Positions 6,319-13,251 are shown, counted from the first letter of the stretch. The stretch: 14,697 nt of DNA from Limnohabitans sp. Rim8 (GCA_945877725.1 CAMDXR010000035.1:1-14697); one strand, 5' to 3'. Notes: a model not told the origin generated them from the letters alone. Numbers and translations are program-made.

Positions 6319-8025
6319 TCACTTCAAAGCGTCTTCATTGGCGAGCTTTTGCCCCACCACAAAGCCAAACGTGACTGCTGGTCCCAGCGTGATGCCTGCG
6401 CCCGGATAATTACCACCCATGACGCTGGCCGCATCGTTACCCACCGCATAAAGGCCCTTGACGGTTTGCTTGTCCTGCGTCAGCACTTGGCATGAAGCAT
6501 TGGTGGCCAGGCCCGCGAAGGTTCCGATTTCACCCACAACCACTTTGATGGCATAAAAAGGCCCTTGCACAATGGGCGCCATGCACGGGTTGGGTTTGAC
6601 CAATGAGTCACCCTGGTAACGGTTGTAGGCCGTGCTGCCCTTGCCGAACTTCGTGTCTACACCCGTCTTCGAATCCTGGTTAAAGATCTCGATTTCTTCC
6701 TTTACAGCAGCAACCGGCACTTGCATGATGCGGGCCAAATCGTCAATGCTGTTGCCACGCTTCAGGTACCCGCTCTTCAGGTGTTTGCCAATGGGCAATG
6801 GAAACGGTGCCACCGCACCCAAGCCGTATTGACGCAAATGGGCATGGTCACAAAGCAGCCAACAAGTCACCTCCGGTTGGCCCTCACAGGCTTTGACCAG
6901 GTTCTGCACGAAGTCGTGGTAAGAGAGAGCCTCGTTGCCAAAGCGGCGACCGCTTTGCGTAACTGCGATCACACCGGGTTTGGCTCGGTCAATAAAGTGG
7001 GGCATTACCCCCTCTGAGCCATCACTGCGCTTAGAGACGGATGTGGGGCACCATGCCGCTGCATTGGGAATGGTGGGGTCGACCCACGCACCGACCGACT
7101 CCCCAAGTCGCAAGCCATCGCCTGTGTTGAGTGGGGGTGAGGGCGTGTAATGCTCTCGACCCGTGGGGGCGTGCGGGAAAAGTTGTTTCCGCCGTTCCAC
7201 ATCAAAGGGAAAACCACCGCAAGCCAACACTACACCGCGCCGGGCACGCACCTCAACCGGCTTGCCCTCTTGCATCACGGTTGCACCGACTACCCGATCG
7301 CCCTCGACGATGAGTTTGCTCACGGGCGATGAGAGCCAAACCGGGATATTCAAATCCATACCCGCTTTGGCTAACCGACCTGCCAATGCGTTCCCATTGG
7401 TCAAAGTCATGCCACGTCCGTGTTGCACGACATCGAGCAAGTGCCGCCCGAACCGTTTGGCCACAAACCAAAACGATTCGAGGGATTTGAAAGCCCGCAA
7501 GAAATGCCAAAGCTCTTTTCCCGATCCCAACATCATGCCGAACACGGTCAATTCGGGTACTGGCGGGGCCAGTTGCGCCACCCGCCGACCTAACGCACGG
7601 GCATCAAAGGGACGCGTCACCATGGATCGCCCCCCCATCTGACCGCCAGGGACCTCTGCGTGATAGTCCGGGAATACAGGCGGCATATCGAACTGAACGC
7701 AGGTTTTCTCCGTGAAGAAATCAATTGCTTTGGGTCCGTTTTCAATAAATGCATCGACCCGTGCAGCGTCGAAGTGTGTGGAAGCTTCATGCTGCAAATA
7801 GGTTCTGGCCGATCCGGCAGGCTCATGAATGCCCTGCTCTAAAGCCAGTTTGGTGTTTGGAATCCAGAGCCAACCACCCGAGCGTGCGGTGGTCCCGCCG
7901 TACACAGGGGCTTTTTCCACCACCAAAACTTTCAATCCGTTGTGTGCGGCTGTTACCGCGGCAGACATGCCCGATGCCCCAGTGCCCACCACCAAAACAT
8001 CGTATTCAGTTGCCTCATTCGCCAT
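6319..8025 (-). CDS. FAD-dependent dehydrogenase, 3-ketosteroid delta1-dehydrogenase (KstD)-like
   Basis: A 568-residue flavoprotein of the FAD_binding_2 (fumarate reductase / KstD) superfamily. It begins with the Rossmann dinucleotide site 'VVGTGASGMSAA' (12-23), then 'GGTTARSGGWLWIPN' (43-57), a long cap region, and ends with 'GLYAVGNDAASVMGG' (524-538) and 'YPGAGITLGPAVTFG' (540-554). In characterised KstDs, catalysis uses a Tyr in the cap plus a C-terminal Tyr and Gly spaced Y-x-x-x-G; here Tyr540 and Gly544 fit that pattern, and Tyr121 and Tyr369 ('NEALSYHDF') are candidates for the other tyrosines. The expected reaction is FAD-linked removal of hydrogens alpha/beta to a ketone. The ATG at 8025 follows GGAGAC; the longer frame opening with TTG at 8037 overlaps that ribosome-binding site and is rejected. 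It is the first gene of the operon, divergent from the IclR gene. Related enzymes acting on non-steroid cyclic ketones cannot be excluded. Confidence 0.88.
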   Translation of the reverse strand: MANEATEYDVLVVGTGASGMSAAVTAAHNGLKVLVVEKAPVYGGTTARSGGWLWIPNTKLALEQGIHEPAGSARTYLQHEASTHFDAARVDAFIENGPKAIDFFTEKTCVQFDMPPVFPDYHAEVPGGQMGGRSMVTRPFDARALGRRVAQLAPPVPELTVFGMMLGSGKELWHFLRAFKSLESFWFVAKRFGRHLLDVVQHGRGMTLTNGNALAGRLAKAGMDLNIPVWLSSPVSKLIVEGDRVVGATVMQEGKPVEVRARRGVVLACGGFPFDVERRKQLFPHAPTGREHYTPSPPLNTGDGLRLGESVGAWVDPTIPNAAAWCPTSVSKRSDGSEGVMPHFIDRAKPGVIAVTQSGRRFGNEALSYHDFVQNLVKACEGQPEVTCWLLCDHAHLRQYGLGAVAPFPLPIGKHLKSGYLKRGNSIDDLARIMQVPVAAVKEEIEIFNQDSKTGVDTKFGKGSTAYNRYQGDSLVKPNPCMAPIVQGPFYAIKVVVGEIGTFAGLATNASCQVLTQDKQTVKGLYAVGNDAASVMGGNYPGAGITLGPAVTFGFVVGQKLANEDALK

Positions 8026-8091
8026 GCCTGTCTCCAACTTATTTCAAATTGCCGATGGAGTTAGTTTATGACGAACATTTCCGCTTTAGTC

Positions 8092-8126
8092 TAATGGTTA
8101 ACCCTTGATGCATTCGTTATCCATTA
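8092..8126. promoter_or_regulatory. Inverted repeat in the divergent promoter region; candidate IclR-family operator
   Basis: Within the 157-bp gap between the operon start (8025) and the regulator start (8183) there is an 11-bp inverted repeat: TAATGGTTAAC at 8092-8102 and GTTATCCATTA at 8116-8126, matching at 10 of 11 positions, with a 13-base spacer that contains ATGCAT (8108-8113). It is AT-rich against a GC-rich background and sits where a shared operator for both divergent promoters is expected. Assignment to the adjacent IclR protein is inference from position. Confidence 0.6.
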
Positions 8127-8134
8127 ACAAACTA

Positions 8135-8164
8135 TTCGCACAATCCAAATGAGATAGCTAAAAT
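8135..8164 (+). promoter_or_regulatory. Possible sigma70 promoter of the IclR-family regulator gene
   Basis: TTCGCA (8135-8140) and TAAAAT (8159-8164) are separated by 18 bases and would start transcription near 8171, just before the GGAG at 8173. The -35 match is weak. Its left edge lies nine bases from the inverted repeat at 8092-8126, which would allow autoregulation. Confidence 0.3.
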
Positions 8165-8182
8165 CCAAACACGGAGATGACA

Positions 8183-9022
8183 ATGAAGCACGATGCAAGC
8201 TTGGAGTTGAACGAGTCAAACGGCGAAAAAGAGCGCCGGGGAATCCAATCCATTGAGGTCGGAGGACAGTTGTTGCTGGTCCTGGCGGCCCATGGTCGGC
8301 CCATGCCCTTGCGGGATCTGGCCAAGGCTTCAAACATGCTGCCGGGCAGGGCTCATCCCTATTTGGTGAGTTTTTCCAAGTTGGGACTCGTGACCCAAGA
8401 AGCCTCAAGTGGCTATTACTGGCTGGGCCCCACGGCCATTCAGTTGGGTCTGGTGGGCTTGAAGATGCTCAATCCGGTTCGCGAAGCCATCCCTTTTGCA
8501 GAAGCTCTGGCGCGCGAAACCGGCCACAGTGTCGCCCTTTCGGTTTGGGGCACACAAGGCCCGACCATCGTTTACTTGTTTGATGCCATCTATCCGCTCC
8601 ACACCAACATCCGAACGGGCACTTTGATGTCGTTGGCCGGCACGGCCACGGGCAGGTTGTTTGCGGCTTATCTGCCCTCTAAGCTCATTGAAGAGTTCAT
8701 GCTCGAAGACCATCGCAGGCTGGGACCGGACATTGCTAACCCCTTGACACCCGAAAGCGTTCAGTCGTTGTTGATGGAAACACGCAAGTTCGGCCTTTCA
8801 CGCGCTCTGAACAACCCGACCCCTGGCATTTGCTCTTTTGCCGCCCCTGTTTTTGATTACTCTGGCAACATCGTGTTGGGCTTAACCCTGCTGGGAAGAT
8901 CGGGTTCTTTCGAGTTCAGCTGGGACGGTCCCCAAGCTTTGGCTGCCAAAAACTGCGCAGCCGAGGTTTCAAAAAGGCTTGGACACACCAGCTCAATGCC
9001 GGGTAGAGCTCTCAGCAACTGA
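8183..9022 (+). CDS. IclR-family transcriptional regulator
   Basis: A 279-residue DNA-binding regulator. Residues about 20-84 form the N-terminal winged helix-turn-helix: 'GIQSIEVGGQLLLVL', then 'PLRDLAKASNMLPGRAHPYL', the recognition region, then 'GLVTQEASSGYYWLGP'. Residues about 95-265 are the GAF-like effector domain, with the family segments 'TGHSVALSVWG' (113-123), 'LAGTATGRLFAAYLP' (151-165) and 'SFAAPVFDYSGNIVLGLTL' (218-236). Length is typical of the family (about 250-280). Two ATGs are possible: the one at 8177 directly abuts GGAG, while the one at 8183 lies six bases after it, so I choose 8183. It is transcribed divergently from the KstD-like gene across a shared region with an inverted repeat. 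By family precedent it probably binds the pathway substrate or an intermediate and controls the catabolic operon and itself. Whether it activates or represses cannot be told. Confidence 0.93.
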   Translation: MKHDASLELNESNGEKERRGIQSIEVGGQLLLVLAAHGRPMPLRDLAKASNMLPGRAHPYLVSFSKLGLVTQEASSGYYWLGPTAIQLGLVGLKMLNPVREAIPFAEALARETGHSVALSVWGTQGPTIVYLFDAIYPLHTNIRTGTLMSLAGTATGRLFAAYLPSKLIEEFMLEDHRRLGPDIANPLTPESVQSLLMETRKFGLSRALNNPTPGICSFAAPVFDYSGNIVLGLTLLGRSGSFEFSWDGPQALAAKNCAAEVSKRLGHTSSMPGRALSN

Positions 9023-9106
9023 AACACACTCCCGCTTTTTTCAGCGCCAGCGCGTCGTGGCAAGCGCTCGAAGGTCAAAACTGCCGCACAGGTTTTCAGT
9101 GGCCCT

Positions 9107-9112
9107 TAGACT
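9107..9112 (+). promoter_or_regulatory. Possible -10 element of dacB, placed for a leaderless transcript
   Basis: TAGACT lies six bases before the dacB ATG at 9119, so transcription would begin at or next to the A of the start codon. No Shine-Dalgarno sequence is visible between them. The -35 region is weak: CTGCCG at 9081-9086 is at 20-base spacing. The rest of the 96-base gap after the IclR gene shows no convincing terminator. Confidence 0.35.
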
Positions 9113-9118
9113 CTCGCC

Positions 9119-10687
9119 ATGCCGCTTTTTCGACCCATACCTTTGATTGAACTTCTTGCGCTGCGTTTGCAGCCGGCATTTGCCCGCCTACCCCTGCGGC
9201 AGAAAATAACCTTGGGGGTTCTTTTGTTGAGTTTCTTGGTCAATGCTCAGGCTCAAACGTATGGAGTTTTGACCACTGAAAAGGTCCAAACCACCGAGCA
9301 CCGCTTACCCCCATCCGTCTTAAAAACCCTGCAACAAGCGCAGGTACCGTCATCGGCATTGAGCGTGGTGATTGCCCCGCTTTCACCCCGGCTTTCCCCC
9401 CGACTCTCGCACCAAGCCCAAACCACCACCCATCCGGCCTCGGTCATGAAGTTGTTCACCACCTTTGCGGGCCTTAGCCTGCTGGGGCCGGACCATGTTT
9501 GGCACAACCGGGTGTATGCCGATGGCCCAGTGCGCGACGGTGTGTTGCAGGGCAACCTGATTCTGCGCGGCAGCGGCGACCCTAAGTTGGTGGTGGAGCG
9601 CTTGCAAGACTTGCTGGGGCAAGTGGTGGCGCTGGGGGTGCGCGAGGTGCGCGGCGACATCGTGCTGGACCGCAGTGTGTTTGATGTGCGACAGCGCAAC
9701 GAACCCTTTGACGACGAGCCCTTGCGCCCCTACAACGTGGGCCCCGATGGTTTGCTGCTGAATTTCAAGGCGGTGATCTACAAGTTCAGCCCCGATGCCG
9801 CCAGCGGGCAGGTTCAAGTGCGCTTTGAACCGCCTTTGAAGGGTTTGCAAATCCCCACCCAATTGCCCCTGAGCAACGGCCCGTGCAACGATTGGCGCAG
9901 CCAACTGAAAGCCGATTTCAGCCAACCCCTGCAGGTGCGCTTTGCGGGCAGCTACCCGGCGCGTTGTGGCGAACGCGAATGGCCTGTGGCCTATCCCGAA
10001 CCTGAACAATATGCACCGCGCGTGGTGCACGCCATGTGGTTGGGCGCGGGGGGGCAACTGACGGGTCAGGTACGGCACGGCCTGCGCCCGGCCTCGGCCC
10101 GTTTGCTGCTCGATGCCCCGTCTTTGCCGCTGTCCGAGGTCATCAAAGACATTAACAAGTTTTCTAACAACGTGATGGCGCAGCAACTGTATTTGAGCCT
10201 GTCCAGTGAAATGGGGGCACCAGGACGGTTTGAGGCCTCGGGCTTGCGCCTGTCACGCTGGTGGCGCAACGCCTTTGCGGGACAAGATGAACCGGTGCTG
10301 GACAACGGTTCGGGCCTGTCGCGCACCGAGCGCAGCACCGCCAACGCCCTGACCGCTTTGCTGCAGGCGGCCCACGCCAGCCCGCACGCCAAGGCTTTTG
10401 CCGAATCCTTGTCGGTGGCCGGAGTCGACGGTACCGCAGCCCGCCTGAAAGAGCGCAACCCGCAATCCCCGGTGATCGGCAATGCCTGGCTCAAAACCGG
10501 CTCTTTGCGCGATGTGGCCTCGGTCGCGGGCTATGTGCAAGGCCAAAGCGGCCAGCGCTATACCGTGGTGGCCATATTGCACCACCCCAACGCCAACCAG
10601 GCCCGTGCGGCGCTGGACCAATTGCTGGACTGGACGGTGCGCGACAGCGCCTATGCCGCCAAATATGTTGAAAACAACAAACCATGA
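9119..10687 (+). CDS. dacB: D-alanyl-D-alanine carboxypeptidase/endopeptidase, PBP4 type (family S13)
   Basis: A 522-residue periplasmic penicillin-binding protein that trims the terminal D-Ala of peptidoglycan stem peptides and cleaves cross-links. The catalytic triad of motifs is complete and in order: SxxK as 'SVMK' (108-111), SxN as 'SNN' (349-351), and 'KTG' (459-461). Family segments 'GNLILRGSGDP' (145-155), 'YNVGPDGLLLNF' (205-216) and 'DNGSGLSR' (395-402) are present. The long stretch between SxxK and SxN matches the extra domains of class C low-molecular-mass PBPs. The export signal is unusual: a basic, about 27-residue n-region precedes the hydrophobic core 'LGVLLLSFLVNAQAQ' (32-46), with likely cleavage near 44-46. 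The ATG at 9119 lacks a ribosome-binding site but fits a leaderless start; no nearer ATG exists before the core. It overlaps the next gene by four bases. Confidence 0.95.
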   Translation: MPLFRPIPLIELLALRLQPAFARLPLRQKITLGVLLLSFLVNAQAQTYGVLTTEKVQTTEHRLPPSVLKTLQQAQVPSSALSVVIAPLSPRLSPRLSHQAQTTTHPASVMKLFTTFAGLSLLGPDHVWHNRVYADGPVRDGVLQGNLILRGSGDPKLVVERLQDLLGQVVALGVREVRGDIVLDRSVFDVRQRNEPFDDEPLRPYNVGPDGLLLNFKAVIYKFSPDAASGQVQVRFEPPLKGLQIPTQLPLSNGPCNDWRSQLKADFSQPLQVRFAGSYPARCGEREWPVAYPEPEQYAPRVVHAMWLGAGGQLTGQVRHGLRPASARLLLDAPSLPLSEVIKDINKFSNNVMAQQLYLSLSSEMGAPGRFEASGLRLSRWWRNAFAGQDEPVLDNGSGLSRTERSTANALTALLQAAHASPHAKAFAESLSVAGVDGTAARLKERNPQSPVIGNAWLKTGSLRDVASVAGYVQGQSGQRYTVVAILHHPNANQARAALDQLLDWTVRDSAYAAKYVENNKP

Positions 10688-10938
10688 ACCTGATTGACTG
10701 GGTCGGCTCTTTTGCCGCATTTTTGACCACCGCCAGCTTTATTCCCCAAGCCTGGAAAACCTTTAAATCCAAGGACGTGAGCGGCATTTCGCTGACCATG
10801 TATGGCCTGTTCACGGCAGGTGTGGCCATGTGGTTGGTCTATGGCGTGCTGCTGGTGGCCTGGCCCATCATCATCGCCAACACCATCACCACCAGCTTGG
10901 CGTTGATGATTTTGATAATGAAGCTGCGCTATCGTTGA
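10684..10938 (+). CDS. SemiSWEET-type small membrane transporter (PQ-loop / MtN3 family)
   Basis: An 84-residue protein with three hydrophobic helices (about 6-22, 38-57, 60-78), the half-size unit that bacterial SemiSWEETs dimerise to form a sugar pathway. The PQ motif is clear in 'SFIPQAWKTFKSKDVSGIS' (18-36). Trp50 and Asn66 lie 16 residues apart, the same spacing as the sugar-contacting Trp and Asn described for SemiSWEET. Its ATG overlaps the dacB stop as ATGA, so translation is probably coupled to dacB. Substrate is not known; sugars are the family precedent. The link to a peptidoglycan hydrolase gene may mean recycling of a wall-derived sugar or may be only positional. No strong terminator follows: there is a T-run at about 10939-10944 but no stem. 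Confidence 0.88.
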   Translation: MNLIDWVGSFAAFLTTASFIPQAWKTFKSKDVSGISLTMYGLFTAGVAMWLVYGVLLVAWPIIIANTITTSLALMILIMKLRYR

Positions 10939-11057
10939 TTTTTTAATACCTAAATGCGCATAAATTGGTAAAAACCCGATATCGATCAGTTAGTCTTATC
11001 TCCTAGGATTAGAAAAATAGAACATTCGTTCTTTTTATCCAATACAGGAGCTAACTA
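10939..11057 (+). promoter_or_regulatory. AT-rich upstream region of the GDSL lipoprotein-ompW unit
   Basis: This 119-base non-coding stretch is much more AT-rich than its surroundings and should hold the promoter of the next two genes. It contains an imperfect palindrome at 10947-10970 (TACC...GGTA around ATGCGCAT at 10954-10961), TCCTAGGA at 11001-11008, and AGAAC-ATTC-GTTCT at 11019-11032 with A/T-rich flanks. AGGAG at 11046-11050 is the ribosome-binding site for the ATG at 11058. I cannot single out a -35/-10 pair with confidence. Confidence 0.4.
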
Positions 11058-12455
11058 ATGAGCGAATTCAAACGATATGGCCTGGCCGCAAGCTTGGCCA
11101 CACTGCTGGCCTTGGGGCTGGCGGGGTGCGGGGGATCAAAAGAAGCCAGCCAGTCACCTAAGGTCGTCTATTCATCGGTCGTATCGTTTGGTGACAGTTT
11201 GAGCGACCCGGGGGCTTATAAAGTTGGCCCGATTGCCGGGTTGGGTGGCGGACTTTTTACAGTAAATGGCATAGCAGGCGATGTAGGCGCCGATCCCACG
11301 CCAAGCTACACCTGGGCGCAATTGGTATCTGCAGCGGCCATTGGCAAAGTTTCGTGCGCAGCGCGTGTGGGTTTTGGCGTACCAGCCACACCCGTACCCG
11401 GTTGCACCAACTATGCCCAGGGCGGTTCGCGCATTACCGACCCTGCCGGAACAGGTAAAGACAAAGGCGCACTGACAGAGCCGGTAGTCTTACAAGTTAA
11501 CAACTACCTCGGCACTACGTCGAATGGACTGTTCACCGGCAATGAATTGGTGACCGTTCAAGGGGGTGCGAACGAATTGTTCTTTCAGGCCACCGTTTTG
11601 GAAGCAGCCGCAAAAGCAGAGGGCGTCAAAGTTGGCGCATCGACTTACGCGACAAACTTGGTGGCATCGCTGGCTGCAGGGGCAACCAATCCAACTACTG
11701 CCGCCCAAGCAATTGGGCTGGCCATGGCCACGGAACAAGCGCGCGCGGGCAGCACGCCCGAAACCATCACCCAAGCTGCTATTGTTGCTGCAGCCGGTCA
11801 ACCCGGAAACGCAGCGGTTGCAGGCCTTGCTGTTTACGGACCCAAGGTTGCAGCCGCCACCAGTGCAGCCGCCACAGCGGGCGCTGCCGCCGGAGCCCGT
11901 TATGCCGCCACGACGGGCGCAGGCATCGCAGTGACTGGCTTGACCACCGCCGCAGCGGAATTGAGTGCCATTGTTAAAAACATGGTGACCAAGGGCGCCA
12001 AACGCATCGTGGTCACCAACCTGCCCGATGTGAGTCAGACGCCTTATGCGCTTGGCACGATCACGGTGACCGCTGGGGTTGCTGACAATTCCACACAGCA
12101 ATTGATTTTGGCCATGACCAAGGCTTTTAATGACAAGTTAAAGGCCGATCTTGCAGGCGTTGCTGGCGTCTTGTTTGTTGATGTATTTACTGAATATCAA
12201 AAACAAATTGCCAACCCTGCGCAATATGGCTTGAGCAACGTGAAAGACACCGCTTGCGACCTGCGCCTCCCTGCTAATAAACTGGCGACAGAAGGCAAAG
12301 CAGATGGCAGTTCTTTGGTCTGCAAGCCCAGCAACTTGATTGCCGGAGACACCTCGCGGTACCTCTTTGCCGACGATGTCCACCCGACCCCTTATGGACA
12401 CAAGTTACTGGCCCAACTGGTCAACAAAGAACTCATCTTGGCCGGTTGGCTTTAA
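11058..12455 (+). CDS. GDSL/SGNH-family esterase-like lipoprotein with alanine-rich insertion
   Basis: A 465-residue secreted lipoprotein. Residues 1-23 are a lipoprotein signal with lipobox 'LAGC' and Cys24 as the lipidation site. GDSL block I is 'SFGDSLSD' (43-50, nucleophile Ser47), block II 'NYAQGGSR' (118-125), block III is 'GGANE' (169-173), a variant of the usual GxND, and block V is 'DDVHPT' (439-444) with Asp439 and His442 as catalytic partners. The expected activity is hydrolysis of an ester of a lipid or similar substrate at the cell envelope. About 120 residues between block III and 'KRIVVTNLPD' (315-324) are rich in Ala, Gly and Thr, for example 'AAATSAAATAGAAAGARYAA' (265-284). 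This looks like an inserted, low-complexity helical segment. AGGAG precedes the ATG. It lies 21 bases upstream of the OmpW-like gene. Confidence 0.88.
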   Translation: MSEFKRYGLAASLATLLALGLAGCGGSKEASQSPKVVYSSVVSFGDSLSDPGAYKVGPIAGLGGGLFTVNGIAGDVGADPTPSYTWAQLVSAAAIGKVSCAARVGFGVPATPVPGCTNYAQGGSRITDPAGTGKDKGALTEPVVLQVNNYLGTTSNGLFTGNELVTVQGGANELFFQATVLEAAAKAEGVKVGASTYATNLVASLAAGATNPTTAAQAIGLAMATEQARAGSTPETITQAAIVAAAGQPGNAAVAGLAVYGPKVAAATSAAATAGAAAGARYAATTGAGIAVTGLTTAAAELSAIVKNMVTKGAKRIVVTNLPDVSQTPYALGTITVTAGVADNSTQQLILAMTKAFNDKLKADLAGVAGVLFVDVFTEYQKQIANPAQYGLSNVKDTACDLRLPANKLATEGKADGSSLVCKPSNLIAGDTSRYLFADDVHPTPYGHKLLAQLVNKELILAGWL

Positions 12456-12476
12456 TAGAACAGTCGCGAGAACAAC

Positions 12477-13145
12477 ATGAATCAAACTTTAAAATTTATC
12501 GGCACAGCCTTGGTTTTAGGGACTGTCTTTAGCGCCGCAGCGCAAACCTCAGGGACTTGGCTCGGCCGTCTGGGCCTCACCAACATCACGCCCCAGGTCA
12601 CCAGTGGCAACATGACCGCCCCGAGCTTTACAAACACCCAGACCGATGTAGGCGGTGACACCCAATTGAGTGGTGGCATCACGTACATGTATACAGACAA
12701 CATATCGGTCGATGTTCCCCTTGCACTGCCCTTCAAGCACAAATTGTTTGGCGCTGGGGCCCTCGAAGGCATTGGACAAATAGGGGCCGTCAAAGCACTC
12801 CCTTTCACAGTCTTTGCGCAATACCGATTCAATCAATCGGATTCAGTGTTCAGGCCTTACTTGGGATTAGGTTTGACCTATGCCTACTTTTTTGATGCAA
12901 CTGGCAGCGGGACACTCACCTCGCTGACCAATCCGGGCGGAAGCGCCACAACTTTGAGTGTTCAATCCAAGTTTGCACTTTCGCCTCAAGTCGGTTTCAC
13001 TTACGTGCTGAACGAACGGTGGATGCTCGATGGCAGCTACAGCAAAACCTATTTGAAGACACGCACTTCACTGTCAACAGGCCAAACCATTGATGCCAGG
13101 CTCAACCCCAACACGATTGGTTTGGGCCTGGGCATGAAATTCTGA
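12477..13145 (+). CDS. ompW: OmpW-family outer-membrane protein
   Basis: A 222-residue protein with a signal peptide (1-22, cleavage after 'SAAA' before Gln23) and a small beta-barrel ending in Phe, the usual C-terminal outer-membrane signature. Family traits include 'LGRLGLTNITPQ' near the mature start (29-40), the periodic strand pattern, 'RPYLGLGLTYAYFFD' (126-140), and 'LNERWMLDGSYSKTYLKT' (178-195). OmpW is an eight-stranded barrel whose narrow hydrophobic channel is thought to admit small hydrophobic molecules. The ribosome-binding site (GAGAA) is weak. It sits 21 bases after the GDSL lipoprotein gene, so the two are probably cotranscribed, and the unit ends at the terminator 12 bases on. 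Which hydrophobic compound it admits is unknown. Confidence 0.9.
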   Translation: MNQTLKFIGTALVLGTVFSAAAQTSGTWLGRLGLTNITPQVTSGNMTAPSFTNTQTDVGGDTQLSGGITYMYTDNISVDVPLALPFKHKLFGAGALEGIGQIGAVKALPFTVFAQYRFNQSDSVFRPYLGLGLTYAYFFDATGSGTLTSLTNPGGSATTLSVQSKFALSPQVGFTYVLNERWMLDGSYSKTYLKTRTSLSTGQTIDARLNPNTIGLGLGMKF

Positions 13146-13156
13146 TCGCCAAAATC

Positions 13157-13195
13157 TAAAAACGCCCGCTGGCAGTTGCCATGCGGGCGTTTTTT
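13157..13195. terminator. Strong intrinsic terminator, probably bidirectional
   Basis: The stem ACGCCCGC (13162-13169) pairs perfectly with GCGGGCGT (13183-13190). The apex folds further as TGGCA/TGCCA, and the plus strand continues into a six-T run (13190-13195). Five As at 13158-13162 give a U-run for the minus-strand transcript too. It separates the plus-strand ompW unit from the convergent minus-strand Sua5 gene and probably ends both. Confidence 0.9.
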
Positions 13196-13251
13196 ATGGC
13201 GCTTCCGCTTTTAACAGCGCTTCAAATTCGTTAACGTCGCTTCACGCGGCT

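Noticed and set aside
9010..9045. CTGAAA...TTTCAG dyad after the IclR stop as a terminator
   Set aside because: The stem is six AT-rich base pairs with a 14-base loop and no following T-run; too weak to call.
9383..10186. 267-residue minus-strand open frame opposite dacB
   Set aside because: His/Gln/Arg-rich shadow frame with no motif, antisense to an intact PBP4.
11490..12101. 203-residue minus-strand open frame opposite the GDSL lipoprotein
   Set aside because: The Gly/Cys-rich composition mirrors the alanine-rich codons of the real gene; no recognisable domain.
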